From positions 124,001 to 188,000 of the forward strand of contig NZ_QGTD01000004.1 of the NCBI RefSeq assembly GCF_003176895.1: a stretch of 64,000 nt of DNA, in the 5' to 3' direction. Origin of the DNA: Gracilibacillus dipsosauri. Lineage in GTDB: Bacteria > Bacillota > Bacilli > Bacillales > Amphibacillaceae. Below the pieces are notes generated by a model, which was not told where the DNA came from, did not search any database, and worked only from the letters and a program-made list of their open reading frames with translations. How positions within the stretch are numbered: the stretch's first letter is position 1; every line of letters starts with the position of its first letter. A program made the position numbers and the translations under genes. Shown piece by piece: positions 25,271-34,764 of the stretch.

Positions 25271-28200
25271 ATGAGTAAGAATTTTAAGAAAATGACATCA
25301 TTACTGCTTATATCTTTATTAGTTTTACCAGCTGGATGGATGCCCTCTACTATCCATGCACAGGAAAAGGAAGATATCCCTGTCCTTCTTTATCATCGGA
25401 TCGTGGAGAATCCGACAATTGAATGGACAGATACTAGTTTGGAAAAATTTAAAGAAACCATGGCATATTTGCATCAGAATGGCTATAATACGTTATCGTC
25501 AGAGCAATATGTTCGTATCATGAATGGGGAGGAAGAAGCTCCAGAAAAACCAATCTTGTTAACCTTTGATGATGCTACTCCTGATTTCGTAACAAACGCA
25601 CTACCTATTTTGAAGCAATATAACATGCAGGCCGTGCTATTTGTTGTTAGTGATTGGATTGATGGAGATTATAGCATGTCAAAGGATCAGTTAGAAAGTC
25701 TTGTAAATGAAGAAAGCATCAGTCTAGAAAACCATTCGAAAACACATGATCAAGAGTACGTTTGGCATCAAGAGATTGCCATAGAGCAAGCATCAGCTGA
25801 AATTGCTGCAGCTAATCAATATTTGAAATCTATCACTAACAAAGATCCTGTACTTATGGCGTATCCATATGGTACTTACAACGGGGAAGCAGAAGCAGCT
25901 AATAAAGAAAATGGTATAAAATATGCCTTTAAAGTAGGTTATCCAGATGGCAGTCCTTATGCAATGGGTCGACATTATGTCTTAATGGATACAACGCTCG
26001 AGGAAATCGCGCAATGGATTGGTGGTCCAGCTCCAGAAGAAAAACCAGAGGAGCAAGAGCCTCCTGTCCAACAATTTTCGACCATCGATTATGAGGACCA
26101 ATCAATGGAAGGAATCGAGGGTAGATCTGGTACAGAAGTTCTGGCTGTAACCGATGAAGCTAATCACACAGAAGGCGGTTCCTTTGCACTAAAAGTAGAA
26201 GAAAGAACAGAGACATGGCACGGTCCCGCATTGCGAGTCGATCCATATATAGATACGGGAGAGGAATACAACATTTCTGTGTGGGTGAAGCTGCTCTCAG
26301 AAGAAAGCACTGAGTTACAGCTTTCCACACAGGTTGGGCAAGGTGACAATGCAAGCTATCATAATTTGGATGGAAAAACGATCACTACAGAAGATGGTTG
26401 GGTACAGCTACAAGGGAGTTATCGATATAATAGTACAGGAGATGGTTACTTAACCATTTATGTCGAGAGCACAAGCAGTACAGCTTCCTTCTATATGGAT
26501 GATATTACATTTGAACCAGCTAATTCTGGTGGTACGGATATTGAGAAGGATTTACCTTCTATAAAGGATGTCTATAAGGATGATTTTCTCATCGGTAATG
26601 CTATTTCCACCGCAGAATTAGAAGGCTCTCGACTCGAGCTCTTAAAAAAGCACCATCAGTTAGTAACAGCCGAGAATGCGATGAAGCCAGCCTATGCTTA
26701 TAATGAGCAGCGAAAATTTGATTTTACAGCAGAAGATGAGCTTGTAGACAAAGCACTAGAGGAAGGCTTTCAAATCCATGGACATGTGCTTGTTTGGCAC
26801 CAGCAGTCAGAGGAATGGCTCCATTCTGACGAAAATGGTCAACCATTGAGCAGAGAAGAGGCACTAAACAATCTAAGAAAGCATGTCCAAACAACAGTGG
26901 AGCACTTTGGTCCAAATGTAATCTCATGGGATGTCGTGAATGAGGCGATGAACGATAATCCTCCGAATCCATCTGATTGGAAGGCATCCTTACGCCAATC
27001 TGGCTGGTATAAGGCTATTGGACCTGATTATATTGAACAGGCTTTTCGTGCAGCAAAAGAAGTAATAGAAGAAAACGACTGGAATATTCCACTATACTAC
27101 AATGATTATAATGATGATAATCAAAATAAAGCAGAAGCAATCTACCAAATGGTCAAAGAGATTAACGAAAACTATGGAGCAGAAAATAACGGAGAGCTAT
27201 TGATTGATGGCATTGGCATGCAGGCACACTATAATTTGAATACAAACCCTGAAAATGTCCGACGTTCTTTAGAGAAATTTATTTCTCTCGGTGTAGAAGT
27301 CGGGGTGACTGAGCTAGACATTACAGCTGGTACTAATAATGAACTTACGGAGGGACAGGCAAATGCGCAGGGCTATTTATATGCCCAGCTGTTTAAGCTC
27401 TATAAGGAACACAAGGAGCATATTTCTCGTGTTACCTTCTGGGGATTGAATGATGCTACAAGCTGGAGAGCAGAACAAAGCCCATTATTGTTTGATAAAA
27501 ATTTACAAGCAAAACCAGCCTATTATGCCGTCATCGATCCAGAAAAATTCCTCGCTGAGCATGAGCCAGAGGAAAAAGAAGCAAATCAAGGCACCGCAGC
27601 ATTCGGGGCTCCAAAGATCGATGGTACAGTTGATGATTCATGGAGCAATGCAGCCGAGCTTCAGGTGAATCGGTATCAAATGGCATGGCAAGGGGCAAAT
27701 GGTACTGCAAAAGCACTCTGGGATAAGGAAAATTTATATGTACTAGTAGAAGTAAAGGATTCTGCACTTGATAAAACAAGTGAAAATGCCTGGGAGCAGG
27801 ATTCCATTGAAGTCTTTGTCGATGAGAACAATGGGAAGACTTCTTATTACGAAGTGGATGACGGGCAATACCGAGTTAATTTTGACAACGAAGCATCTTT
27901 TAATCCTGGAAGTATTGCCGAAGGGGTTAAGTCTGCAACAAACCAAACGCATGATGGTTATATCGTTGAGGTTAAGATTCCTTTTAAAACAATCACACCA
28001 GTAAATGAAACAAAAATTGGATTCGATGTCCAAATTAATGATGGAAATGAAGGTGCGCGCCAAAGTATCGCAACTTGGAATGACACCACAGGCACAAGCT
28101 ATCAGGATACATCAGTTTTTGGTGAATTAACTCTGAAAGGTGTGGAAACCCCTGAGGAACCAGACATCGAAAAGCCGGATGATGAACCAACTCCGAAAAA

Positions 28201-28903
28201 TCCAGGTCAGGAAAAACCGGAGCTTGAACCCAATGTTATAACCAAGCCAAAGGTAGAGGATAATCAGGCCACGGTGAATGATGCCATTTTCGACCAATTA
28301 GCATATAATGGTGAATTAATTATTGATTTAAGCGAACATAGCTCTTCGATAGCCATTTTTTTAACAGAGGAGCAAGTGAAGCTGTTAAAGCAACTTCATG
28401 CGTTAATCATGATAAAAAAGAAGGACGTCACCCTTCAAATACCTGCATCCATTTTTACAAACGGCAATCAAGCTGTGGACATTATTCTCCAAAAATTAGA
28501 ACAAATAGAAGATGCCTTAAGTGCCGTCTATGATTTCAACATCATTCAAGGCGACAAGGAAATAAGTGAATTTGATTCTAATATCATAGTTTCCTTTGTT
28601 GTCAACAAAGCCGTGGCCGAACACTCAAATTCTCTAAAAATCTTCTATTTAAATCCACAATTAGAGAAATGGGAAGTAGTAGGCGGAGAATATAAGAATG
28701 GCAACGTGACAGCAAAAATCGATCACTTTAGCACATTTACCGTATTTGAAGAAGATATGGAAACGATGGTTGACGCTAAGGAAGAGAAGGAATTACCAGA
28801 TACCTCGACTAGTACGTTCAACTTTTTATTAGGTGGATTGATTTTACTACTGATAGGAGCAAGTACTTTCTTGTTTAAGAGAAAGAGGAAGAGAGAGATT
28901 TAA
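25271..28903 (+). CDS. Wall-anchored polysaccharide deacetylase - GH10 endoxylanase
   Basis: 1210-residue bifunctional secreted enzyme. Signal peptide 1-30. A CE4/NodB deacetylase (about 33-250) has LLTFDD (Asp100, Asp101), the His pair in ENHSKTHD (155, 159) and [10 protein letters not shown] Pro/Glu linker leads to a CBM4/9/22-type module (about 270-417). The GH10 xylanase (about 425-765) has acid/base Glu558 in WDVVNEAM and nucleophile Glu681 in [12 protein letters not shown]9-type module (about 775-960), a Pro-rich linker and a beta-rich domain follow. It ends with LPDTS at 1175, a membrane helix and KRKRKR. Acetyl groups of xylan could be removed by the first domain while the second cuts the backbone. 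LPDTS is a class D-type sortase signal. Preceded by a cre box, closed by a strong terminator. Confidence 0.93.
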   Translation: MSKNFKKMTSLLLISLLVLPAGWMPSTIHAQEKEDIPVLLYHRIVENPTIEWTDTSLEKFKETMAYLHQNGYNTLSSEQYVRIMNGEEEAPEKPILLTFDDATPDFVTNALPILKQYNMQAVLFVVSDWIDGDYSMSKDQLESLVNEESISLENHSKTHDQEYVWHQEIAIEQASAEIAAANQYLKSITNKDPVLMAYPYGTYNGEAEAANKENGIKYAFKVGYPDGSPYAMGRHYVLMDTTLEEIAQWIGGPAPEEKPEEQEPPVQQFSTIDYEDQSMEGIEGRSGTEVLAVTDEANHTEGGSFALKVEERTETWHGPALRVDPYIDTGEEYNISVWVKLLSEESTELQLSTQVGQGDNASYHNLDGKTITTEDGWVQLQGSYRYNSTGDGYLTIYVESTSSTASFYMDDITFEPANSGGTDIEKDLPSIKDVYKDDFLIGNAISTAELEGSRLELLKKHHQLVTAENAMKPAYAYNEQRKFDFTAEDELVDKALEEGFQIHGHVLVWHQQSEEWLHSDENGQPLSREEALNNLRKHVQTTVEHFGPNVISWDVVNEAMNDNPPNPSDWKASLRQSGWYKAIGPDYIEQAFRAAKEVIEENDWNIPLYYNDYNDDNQNKAEAIYQMVKEINENYGAENNGELLIDGIGMQAHYNLNTNPENVRRSLEKFISLGVEVGVTELDITAGTNNELTEGQANAQGYLYAQLFKLYKEHKEHISRVTFWGLNDATSWRAEQSPLLFDKNLQAKPAYYAVIDPEKFLAEHEPEEKEANQGTAAFGAPKIDGTVDDSWSNAAELQVNRYQMAWQGANGTAKALWDKENLYVLVEVKDSALDKTSENAWEQDSIEVFVDENNGKTSYYEVDDGQYRVNFDNEASFNPGSIAEGVKSATNQTHDGYIVEVKIPFKTITPVNETKIGFDVQINDGNEGARQSIATWNDTTGTSYQDTSVFGELTLKGVETPEEPDIEKPDDEPTPKNPGQEKPELEPNVITKPKVEDNQATVNDAIFDQLAYNGELIIDLSEHSSSIAIFLTEEQVKLLKQLHALIMIKKKDVTLQIPASIFTNGNQAVDIILQKLEQIEDALSAVYDFNIIQGDKEISEFDSNIIVSFVVNKAVAEHSNSLKIFYLNPQLEKWEVVGGEYKNGNVTAKIDHFSTFTVFEEDMETMVDAKEEKELPDTSTSTFNFLLGGLILLLIGASTFLFKRKRKREI

Positions 28904-28907
28904 TTAT

Positions 28908-28950
28908 TCACAGCCTCCGTCGTAACGAGGGAGGCTGTGATTTTGATTTT
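28908..28950 (+). terminator. Terminator of the esterase-xylanase gene
   Basis: CACAGCCTCC and GGAGGCTGTG form a perfect 10-bp stem followed by ATTTTGATTTTT. Repeat array 2 begins inside the T-run. Confidence 0.9.
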
Positions 28951-29105
28951 TGCAAGTGGGTCTTGCTTTTTTGCAGCTGCGTGGATTTTTTTTGCAAGTT
29001 GCTTCCGCTTTTTTGCGTCTGTGTGAATATTTTTGCAACTTGCTCCCACTTTTTTGCAGCTGAGCGAATTTTTTTGCAAGTTGCTCCTACTTTTTTGCAA
29101 CTACT
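28944..29105. repeat. 21-bp phased repeat array 2 with T-tracts
   Basis: Eight units, each a T-tract of five to eight bases followed by GCA or GCG, with the G at 28951, 28972, 28993, 29014, 29034, 29055, 29075 and 29096: steps of 21 or 20 bp. Alternate units carry GCAAGTTGCTCC-like and GCAGCTGNG-like sequence. The minus strand is open and would encode heptads, but there is no ribosome site. Confidence 0.85.
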
Positions 29106-29613
29106 CCCACAGCTTACTTTTATCCATATACTGTGCTAATTCCTTACTTGATGCTTTTCTTTGTTTCCTTGCTTCGACACGTTGTTCTGCTGTTCGGTGT
29201 AAGTATTTTTCTTCTTCTGTTTCTGGTATAACGCCTGGGACTGGAACTGGTTTCCCATCTTCCCCAACGGCTACAAAAGTTAAAAAAGCTGTTGCCGCAA
29301 TGGTTCGCTCGGCTGTTAAAAGGTTTTCGGCTATCACTTTGACAAAAACCTCCATCGAGCTAGTTCCTGCCCATGTGACGAAGGACTCTAAACAGACTGA
29401 CTCTTCAGTGCTTATAGGTGCTAGAAAATCAACTGAGTCAGTAGACGCTGTAACAACAGGTTTTCTTGAATGCCTCATCGCGGAAACGGATGCAATGTCA
29501 TCAATATAACTCATTAGTTTGCCACCAAAAAGTGTTCCATGATTATTCGTATCGGAAATGAATACATGACATACCTTAATTGCTAATGATTCTCGTACAA
29601 AAGATTTTTCCAT
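29101..29613 (-). CDS. Acyl-CoA thioesterase, hotdog fold (YkhA-like)
   Basis: 170-residue single-hotdog thioesterase that hydrolyses acyl-CoA. The signature DTNNHGTLFGGKLMSYIDDIASVSAMRH contains the catalytic Asn/Asp and Gly-rich helix start; a second conserved block is DSVDFLAPISTEESVCLESFV. The C-terminal 30 residues are a charged helix. GAGGTG precedes the start. The gene stands alone, and its stop codon abuts repeat array 2. Confidence 0.9.
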   Translation of the reverse strand: MEKSFVRESLAIKVCHVFISDTNNHGTLFGGKLMSYIDDIASVSAMRHSRKPVVTASTDSVDFLAPISTEESVCLESFVTWAGTSSMEVFVKVIAENLLTAERTIAATAFLTFVAVGEDGKPVPVPGVIPETEEEKYLHRTAEQRVEARKQRKASSKELAQYMDKSKLWE

Positions 29614-29664
29614 TCCATCACCTCATCTTATTATAACAGTATATTTAGTTTACCCCAATTTCAT

Positions 29665-29694
29665 GAAAAAAGAGTCATCCTTATCGGACAACTC
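29665..29694 (-). terminator. Terminator of the queF-queC-transporter operon
   Basis: On the minus strand GAGTTGTCC and GGATGACTC around GATAA, followed by six Ts, eight bases after the transporter stop. Confidence 0.85.
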
Positions 29695-29701
29695 TCCTAC
29701 T

Positions 29702-30244
29702 TTACTCTGCTACCATATCTTTTTGTTTCACTATATATACTTGATTCAATATGATCGCACCAATCATCTGAATGATTGTTTTGGCGATGATTTGTCCAAG
29801 GATCGCTGCTGTCACAGCCTCCCAAGGAAGCATTCCAGCTCCAAGTGGGCTTAGTCCAACTAGGACAAATACAACAGAATCAAAAAAGCCACCGACTATT
29901 CCACTGTAAAACACGCGCCAGGCGATCGGTAACTTCAATCGCGTATAAATCTCAGTATCTGCTGTTTCTGAGATAATAAATGAAAGTGCAGATGCCGCGA
30001 CAATCATTAATGAATCACCTAGCAATGCTGAAACGATAGCAGATAATATTAATGCGGTCAGAATAAATAAATAAGTATTCCCTCTTCCATACTTGTTTTG
30101 AACCAGGTCACGAAAAATAAAAGTTGCTCCGATGAACAAGGTTCCCATTGGAATAATAAAAATACCAAATTGCAATGGCATCAATGCCGCTGTGACGACA
30201 TTTGCCGTTACAATAGAAAGTAAATATAGAAACACTCTTAACAT
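29702..30244 (-). CDS. Queuosine precursor transporter, VUT family (YhhQ-like)
   Basis: 180-residue membrane protein with five to six helices. FIIPMGTLFIGATFIFRDLVQNKYG near residue 30 and FISETADTEIYTRLKLPIAWRVFYSGIVGGFFDSVVFV are the VUT-family signature; the characterised member YhhQ imports preQ0/preQ1. It begins one base after the queC stop, so salvage and synthesis are in one operon under the preQ1 riboswitch. Which precursor is imported is inferred. Confidence 0.88.
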   Translation of the reverse strand: MLRVFLYLLSIVTANVVTAALMPLQFGIFIIPMGTLFIGATFIFRDLVQNKYGRGNTYLFILTALILSAIVSALLGDSLMIVAASALSFIISETADTEIYTRLKLPIAWRVFYSGIVGGFFDSVVFVLVGLSPLGAGMLPWEAVTAAILGQIIAKTIIQMIGAIILNQVYIVKQKDMVAE

Positions 30245-30245
30245 A

Positions 30246-30911
30246 CTATAATTCCTCCGTTTTCTTCGCTTCTAAGTATTGCTCCAACCCTTTGTTACGA
30301 AGCTTACATGCTGGACATTCCCCACATCCGTCTGCTTTTATTCCGTTGTAGCATGTCAATGTTTTCTCCCGAACGAACGACAGTGCACCATGTTGATCTG
30401 CAAGCTCCCACGTTTCCGCCTTATCGAGCCACATCAATGGCGTATGAATAACAAAATTATCGTCCATGGAAAGGTTTAACGTAACGTTTAATGATTTGAT
30501 AAAAACATCACGGCAATCTGGATAACCACTAAAATCCGTTTCACAGACACCTGTCACGAGATGCTTTGCTCCTACTTGACTCGCCAACACACCCGCAAAG
30601 GATAAAAAAAGCAAATTTCTTCCTGGCACAAAGGTGGATGGGAGCTCCCCCTCCTCCCCTTCTGCTACTTCCATGCTCTCACGAGTCAATGCATTTGGTG
30701 CTAGCTGATTAAGAAGGGACATGTCTAAAATATGATGCTTGATTCCAAGCTCTTCTGCAATTTCCTTTGCACACTCAATTTCCAGAGCGTGTCTCTGACC
30801 ATAATCAAAGGTTACCGCTTCTACCTCTTTGAAACGGTCCTTGGCCCAAAACAAACAAGTCGTACTATCCTGACCACCACTAAAAACAACAATTGCTTTG
30901 TCCTGCTTCAT
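30246..30911 (-). CDS. queC: 7-cyano-7-deazaguanine synthase QueC
   Basis: 221-residue enzyme that converts carboxy-deazaguanine with ammonia and ATP to preQ0. The PP-loop [20 protein letters not shown] is near the N terminus, and the C-terminal zinc site has four cysteines in [22 protein letters not shown]. Start at 30911 follows AAAGGGG; a TTG six bases upstream is less likely. It lies 12 bp after queF. Confidence 0.97.
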   Translation of the reverse strand: MKQDKAIVVFSGGQDSTTCLFWAKDRFKEVEAVTFDYGQRHALEIECAKEIAEELGIKHHILDMSLLNQLAPNALTRESMEVAEGEEGELPSTFVPGRNLLFLSFAGVLASQVGAKHLVTGVCETDFSGYPDCRDVFIKSLNVTLNLSMDDNFVIHTPLMWLDKAETWELADQHGALSFVREKTLTCYNGIKADGCGECPACKLRNKGLEQYLEAKKTEEL

Positions 30912-30923
30912 ATGCAATCCCCT

Positions 30924-31424
30924 TTAACGATTATCAATTTTTTCAGGATTTAAATCATGATTGATTAGGCGATGTGTTGCCATTTCCTCATATTTCGTCC
31001 CTGGCTTTCCATAATTACACCATGGATCAATCGATATGCCACCACGCGGAGTAAATTTACCCCACACCTCTATATAACGAGGATCTAGTAATTGAATTAA
31101 ATCATTCATGATAATATTGACACAGTCCTCGTGAAAATCCCCATGATTTCGAAAGCTAAACAAATATAACTTCAGCGATTTACTCTCAACTATCTTCTGA
31201 TTTGGTATATAAGAAATATACATTGTCGCAAAATCAGGCTGACCTGTAATCGGACATAGGCTCGTGAATTCTGGACAATTAAATTTTACAAAATAATCGC
31301 GATCAGAATGTAGATTATCCACTGCTTCTAACACCTCAGGGGCATAATCATCCGTATATTGTGTATCTTGATTCCCTAATTGCTTTAGGTCTTGTAATCC
31401 TTGTTCATGACTTCTCCCAGACAT
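30924..31424 (-). CDS. queF: NADPH-dependent 7-cyano-7-deazaguanine reductase QueF
   Basis: 166-residue unimodular QueF, which reduces preQ0 to preQ1. Nucleophile Cys57 in [15 protein letters not shown] with Asp64, and the NADPH-side motif [22 protein letters not shown], are intact. AAGGAGG precedes the start. First gene of the operon behind the preQ1 riboswitch, but about 215 bp beyond its terminator. Product preQ1 is itself the riboswitch ligand, giving direct feedback. Confidence 0.97.
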   Translation of the reverse strand: MSGRSHEQGLQDLKQLGNQDTQYTDDYAPEVLEAVDNLHSDRDYFVKFNCPEFTSLCPITGQPDFATMYISYIPNQKIVESKSLKLYLFSFRNHGDFHEDCVNIIMNDLIQLLDPRYIEVWGKFTPRGGISIDPWCNYGKPGTKYEEMATHRLINHDLNPEKIDNR

Positions 31425-31578
31425 AAAAAAACCTCCTTGTACCTGCTCCCAAACATGACAAGAAAGTTCATAGCTAAACTATTTTCACTTCGGATATTAG
31501 GCACTCGCCCTAACGTACTAGAAAACCTCGCATTCGCTCCCTTTTAGCAGATGCGTTAGCTTTTTTACTACTTTGGAC

Positions 31579-31644
31579 TTCAAAATTTCCGCTTCATGGC
31601 ATTACTTCTTGCAAAAATTTTATTTTTTCCTAACGTACAAAAAA
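31579..31644 (-). repeat. 66-bp dispersed repeat, copy A (in queF leader)
   Basis: Same length and about four-fifths identical to 38827-38892. On the minus strand both copies begin with the T-run of a terminator and continue through AATTTTTG-AAGAAGTAATGC to a terminal AAATTTTGAA. Between this copy and queF (31437-31578) there is a further inverted pair CTAACG/CGTTAG but no gene. Confidence 0.75.
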
Positions 31645-31668
31645 GCCACATCCTAATATGGACATGGC
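31639..31668 (-). terminator. preQ1-controlled terminator
   Basis: On the minus strand GCCATGTCC and GGATGTGGC around ATATTA, then six Ts, directly downstream of the preQ1 aptamer. Confidence 0.85.
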
Positions 31669-31680
31669 ATTCTCGTAACA

Positions 31681-31720
31681 TCCATAGTTTTTTATAGAGG
31701 GTTTCAGCTATGAACCTCTT
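31681..31720 (-). promoter_or_regulatory. preQ1-I riboswitch
   Basis: On the minus strand AGAGGTTCATAGC, then AACCCTCT, then the A-rich tail ATAAAAAACTA, the near-invariant layout of the small preQ1-I pseudoknot aptamer seen before the B. subtilis queCDEF operon. It should stop transcription of queF-queC-transporter when preQ1 is plentiful. Confidence 0.95.
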
Positions 31721-31745
31721 CCGTTCGAGTATTCTTTTCCTAACT

Positions 31746-31774
31746 ATAATATAGGAGATGACGAGGGTTGTCAA
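31746..31774 (-). promoter_or_regulatory. Promoter of the preQ1-riboswitch operon
   Basis: On the minus strand TTGACA (31774-31769) and TATTAT (31751-31746) with a 17-base spacer, about 25 bases before the aptamer. Confidence 0.75.
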
Positions 31775-31846
31775 TGTGGTAAGCTAGAATTAACTAAACC
31801 AACATCTAAAGCCAGCCACCTCTCTCGTGACTGGTTTTAGCTTATT

Positions 31847-32581
31847 CTATTGAGCAGAAAAGCCTCCATCAATTACAATTTCAGCACCTGTAATATAAGA
31901 TGAATCATCTGAAGCTAGGAATAAGGCGGCTTTTGCGATATCGTCTGGCTTTCCTAATCGTTGTAGTGGGGTGGCTTGTATTAATTGGTTTAATAATTCC
32001 TTTGATTCAGATAAGCCTTGAGTCATTGGTGTATCGATAATCCCCGGAAAAAGGGTGTTTACACGGACTCCACTTCTACCAAACTGGGTAGCAGCTGCTC
32101 TGGATAGTGCCCGTACAGCACCCTTAGAAGCAGAGTAATGGTTAAAGCCTTGGCCGATTTGCGCAGTATACGAAGAAATATTTACAATGGAGCCTTGCTT
32201 TTGTTCCGACATGTATGGTGCGATATGTTTAATCCCAGCAAATGGGCCAAATCCATTGATTGCGAGCATTTTTTGCCAATCCTCTAAATCGATATCCTTG
32301 AATGCTTTCTCCGAAGAGATCCCGGCATTATTTACTAAAATATCAATATGGCCGTAGCGTTCCTTAATTTCTTTAGCAACTTGCGCCCATTCCTCATCTG
32401 ATGCAACATTCAATTTCATTCCAACTACATTGTCCTTGTTGTTCGCCTTCTCTAATGCAGCTTCATTGATATCTGCTGCAATAACAGTTGCTCCTTCCTG
32501 ACTAAAAAGATCCACGATTTGTTCACCAATACCTGATGCACCACCTGTTACTATAGCAATTTCATTGTCTAAACGTCCCAT
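31847..32581 (-). CDS. Short-chain dehydrogenase/reductase
   Basis: 244-residue classical SDR. NAD(P)-binding TGGASGIGEQI, DILVNNAGISS, catalytic Ser in VNISSYTAQIG and Tyr-Lys in HYSASKGAVRALSR, and the C-terminal [18 protein letters not shown] are all present. Asp after strand two (AADINEA) suggests NAD preference. Start at 32581 has AGGAGG seven bases upstream; a longer reading would overlap the preceding SDR. Likely a sugar or polyol dehydrogenase paired with the upstream SDR, but the substrate is not readable. Confidence 0.9.
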   Translation of the reverse strand: MGRLDNEIAIVTGGASGIGEQIVDLFSQEGATVIAADINEAALEKANNKDNVVGMKLNVASDEEWAQVAKEIKERYGHIDILVNNAGISSEKAFKDIDLEDWQKMLAINGFGPFAGIKHIAPYMSEQKQGSIVNISSYTAQIGQGFNHYSASKGAVRALSRAAATQFGRSGVRVNTLFPGIIDTPMTQGLSESKELLNQLIQATPLQRLGKPDDIAKAALFLASDDSSYITGAEIVIDGGFSAQ

Positions 32582-32597
32582 TTCTTTTCCTCCTCGA

Positions 32598-33347
32598 TTA
32601 ATAAATTTTGATAGAGCCTCCATCGACCATAATGGTTTGGCCGGTAATATAATGGGAATCATCACTTGCTAAAAACACAGCAGTTCGTCCGATATCCTCT
32701 TCTGGTTGGCCTAAGCGACGAAGCGGGATATTGTTGACCATTTGTTCATATAGCTCTGGATGATTCTCACTCCAAGCCTCTACCCCTTCCGTTAAAGCAA
32801 TCGGTGAAATAAGATTGACATTAATTCCTTCTGGCCCCCATTCGTTTGCAGCCACTCTAGTGATCGCACGGATTGCCTCCTTTGCCGCAGCATAGGATGT
32901 TTGGGTTGGCTGACCAGAAATTCCTGCACCTGAAGCAAAGTTAATCACTTTCCCCTTCGATTTCTTCAACTCCGGGTATGCAGCCTTCATAAAATGGAAG
33001 GTTGGATAAAAGCCTGTACCAAAGGACAGCTCCATCATTTCCATCGTTGTTTCGACAAAAGAAGCCTGCTTAGAAGCGTGTGCATTATTCACAAGAATAT
33101 CTAGCTTTCCGAATTTATCGATAACCTCATTAATGATTGGATGGATGTTTGCTTTCTTCGAAATATCTCTAATAAATAGCATACCCTCTTTATATTGCGA
33201 TATGTCCCTCAGGGTTTGATTGCCTTTTTCTTCATTAATATCAACTATCGCAATATGTGCACCTTCTTTTGCCATAGCAAGAGCGATTCCTCGGCCAATC
33301 CCAGAAGCACCGCCTGTTATGATTCCAACTTTGCCTTCCAGTCTCAA
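32598..33347 (-). CDS. Short-chain dehydrogenase/reductase
   Basis: 249-residue classical SDR, first gene of a two-gene operon. Motifs: TGGASGIGRGIA, IVDINEEKG (NAD type), DILVNNAHASKQ, Ser in INFASGAGISG, Tyr-Lys in SYAAAKEAIRA, and ITGQTIMVDGG. The variant NNAH instead of NNAG is unusual. TTG start at 33347 with AAGGGAG eight bases upstream. The following SDR begins 16 bp after its stop. A cre-like box lies upstream, consistent with a role in carbon use. Confidence 0.88.
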   Translation of the reverse strand: MRLEGKVGIITGGASGIGRGIALAMAKEGAHIAIVDINEEKGNQTLRDISQYKEGMLFIRDISKKANIHPIINEVIDKFGKLDILVNNAHASKQASFVETTMEMMELSFGTGFYPTFHFMKAAYPELKKSKGKVINFASGAGISGQPTQTSYAAAKEAIRAITRVAANEWGPEGINVNLISPIALTEGVEAWSENHPELYEQMVNNIPLRRLGQPEEDIGRTAVFLASDDSHYITGQTIMVDGGSIKIY

Positions 33348-33490
33348 TATAAGCACTCCCTTTCTTATCATTGCAACATCTTATAGTTGAGTAATTCTTT
33401 ATTTATTTTAACATTAAATATTTTAATATCAAATTATTTTACATCTAAATATAAAAGACTAATGATTTCTTCCCTTCTTATACGAACATA

Positions 33491-33507
33491 TTGTAAAACG
33501 CTTTCAA
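33491..33507 (-). promoter_or_regulatory. cre-like box upstream of the SDR operon
   Basis: On the minus strand TTGAAAGCGTTTTACAA, the common TGAAAGCG-TTTTACA form of CcpA sites with two departures from the strict consensus. A TATAAG lies 19 bases beyond its TTGAAA. It is 144 bp upstream of the SDR start. Confidence 0.5.
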
Positions 33508-33617
33508 ATAGTTGTACGAATCATCCACTCCACAGCTGATAAGCCACACCACATTAACAATATCTAATTCTTTATTTAACTAGATATAAGATACAAATAA
33601 CTTATTGAAAAATTTAA

Positions 33618-33646
33618 TTGACACTTATACGTATAAGTGTTATCCT
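33618..33646 (+). promoter_or_regulatory. GH43 operon promoter with a 20-bp palindromic operator in its spacer
   Basis: TTGACA (33618-33623) and TATCCT (33641-33646) are 17 bases apart. The perfect palindrome ACACTTATACGTATAAGTGT at 33621-33640 fills the spacer exactly. The form resembles GntR/AraR-family operators. A repressor bound here would exclude RNA polymerase. The rest of 33348-33761 is AT-rich with no gene. Confidence 0.82.
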
Positions 33647-33761
33647 TTTCATTGCACAAACTATTACTTACAAAATTACTTATATAGAAAGATATTGTTC
33701 ATTATGAAAAGGTTTTACTATTTCAAATCTTTCTAATTTCATTACTTAGGGGTGTTTAAAT

Positions 33762-34748
33762 ATGTGTGAGAAAATATTGAATCCAATTGTTTTACAGCGT
33801 GCTGATCCTTTCGTTTATAAGCACTCAGATGGCTATTATTATTTCACAGGATCTCATCCACTTTATGACCGAATTGTATTAAGAAGAGCGAAAACGCTTA
33901 ATGAACTACATGACGCGAAGGAAGTGGCTGTTTGGCGGAAGCATGAAAGCGGTCCATTAAGTGAATTAATCTGGGCACCTGAAATTCATCGAGCAAACGG
34001 CAAATGGTATATTTATTTCGCTGCTGCTCCAGACACGAACATTGATGATGATACATTCAACCATAGAATGTACGTTCTTGAAAACGCATCAGATAACCCG
34101 ATGGAAGGAAACTGGGTCGAAAAAGGGGAAGTCGAGACAGGCATGTCTACCTTTGCATTAGATGCAACTATTTTCCACCACAAGGACGAGCTCTATTATG
34201 TATGGGCCCAGCAGGATTTAGAGATTAAAGGGCATTCCAATTTGTATATTGCAAAGATGGAAAATCCTTGGACATTAAAAACAGAACCTATCATGCTTAC
34301 AAAACCGGAACTTTCTTGGGAAATCAAAGGCTTTTGGGTGAATGAAGGACCAGCTGTTTTAATCAAGAATGGAAAGGTTTTTATCACATATTCCGGAAGT
34401 GCAACTGGTGTTGATTATTGCATGGGATTACTTACTGCCAATGCAGATGACGATTTATTGAATCCGAATTCATGGACGAAAAGCCAGGAACCAGTCTTCC
34501 AAAGCTGTCCAGAGAATAGTCAATACGGACCTGGACACAATTCTTTTACAGAATCTGAAGATGGCGCCGAAACCATCTTAGTCTACCACGCAAGAAATTA
34601 TACCGATTTAGTTGGTGATCCACTTTATGAACCGAATCGTCAAGCAAGAGCTCAAAAGATAGAATGGGATGAACAAGGGAATCCTATCTTCGGAGAACCT
34701 GTTCCTGATGATAGATGGACACCACAAACACCAGAAGTCTTAAAATAA
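33762..34748 (+). CDS. GH43-family glycosidase (arabinofuranosidase/xylosidase type), cytoplasmic
   Basis: 328-residue five-bladed beta-propeller glycosidase without signal peptide. General base Asp15 in QRADPFVYK, Asp134 in FALDATIFHH and acid Glu195 in VNEGPAVL are in the expected order, with LIWAPEIHRANGKWYIYF typical of GH43 subfamilies that release arabinose from arabino-oligosaccharides. The protein acts on imported oligosaccharides supplied by the symporter encoded 16 bp downstream. Arabinose versus xylose specificity is not certain. Confidence 0.85.
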   Translation: MCEKILNPIVLQRADPFVYKHSDGYYYFTGSHPLYDRIVLRRAKTLNELHDAKEVAVWRKHESGPLSELIWAPEIHRANGKWYIYFAAAPDTNIDDDTFNHRMYVLENASDNPMEGNWVEKGEVETGMSTFALDATIFHHKDELYYVWAQQDLEIKGHSNLYIAKMENPWTLKTEPIMLTKPELSWEIKGFWVNEGPAVLIKNGKVFITYSGSATGVDYCMGLLTANADDDLLNPNSWTKSQEPVFQSCPENSQYGPGHNSFTESEDGAETILVYHARNYTDLVGDPLYEPNRQARAQKIEWDEQGNPIFGEPVPDDRWTPQTPEVLK

Positions 34749-34764
34749 GAAGGAGTAGTCAGCA

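Noticed and set aside
28900-29100. 66-residue heptad protein on the minus strand
   Set aside because: It consists of the 21-bp array read in its only open phase; no ribosome site, and it overlaps the xylanase terminator.
28944-29105. CRISPR-like array
   Set aside because: Units are too short, have no conserved repeat/unique spacer alternation, and no cas genes are present.
31580-31774. 64-residue minus-strand open frame over the preQ1 leader
   Set aside because: It covers the promoter, aptamer, terminator and the 66-bp repeat; clearly a non-coding leader.
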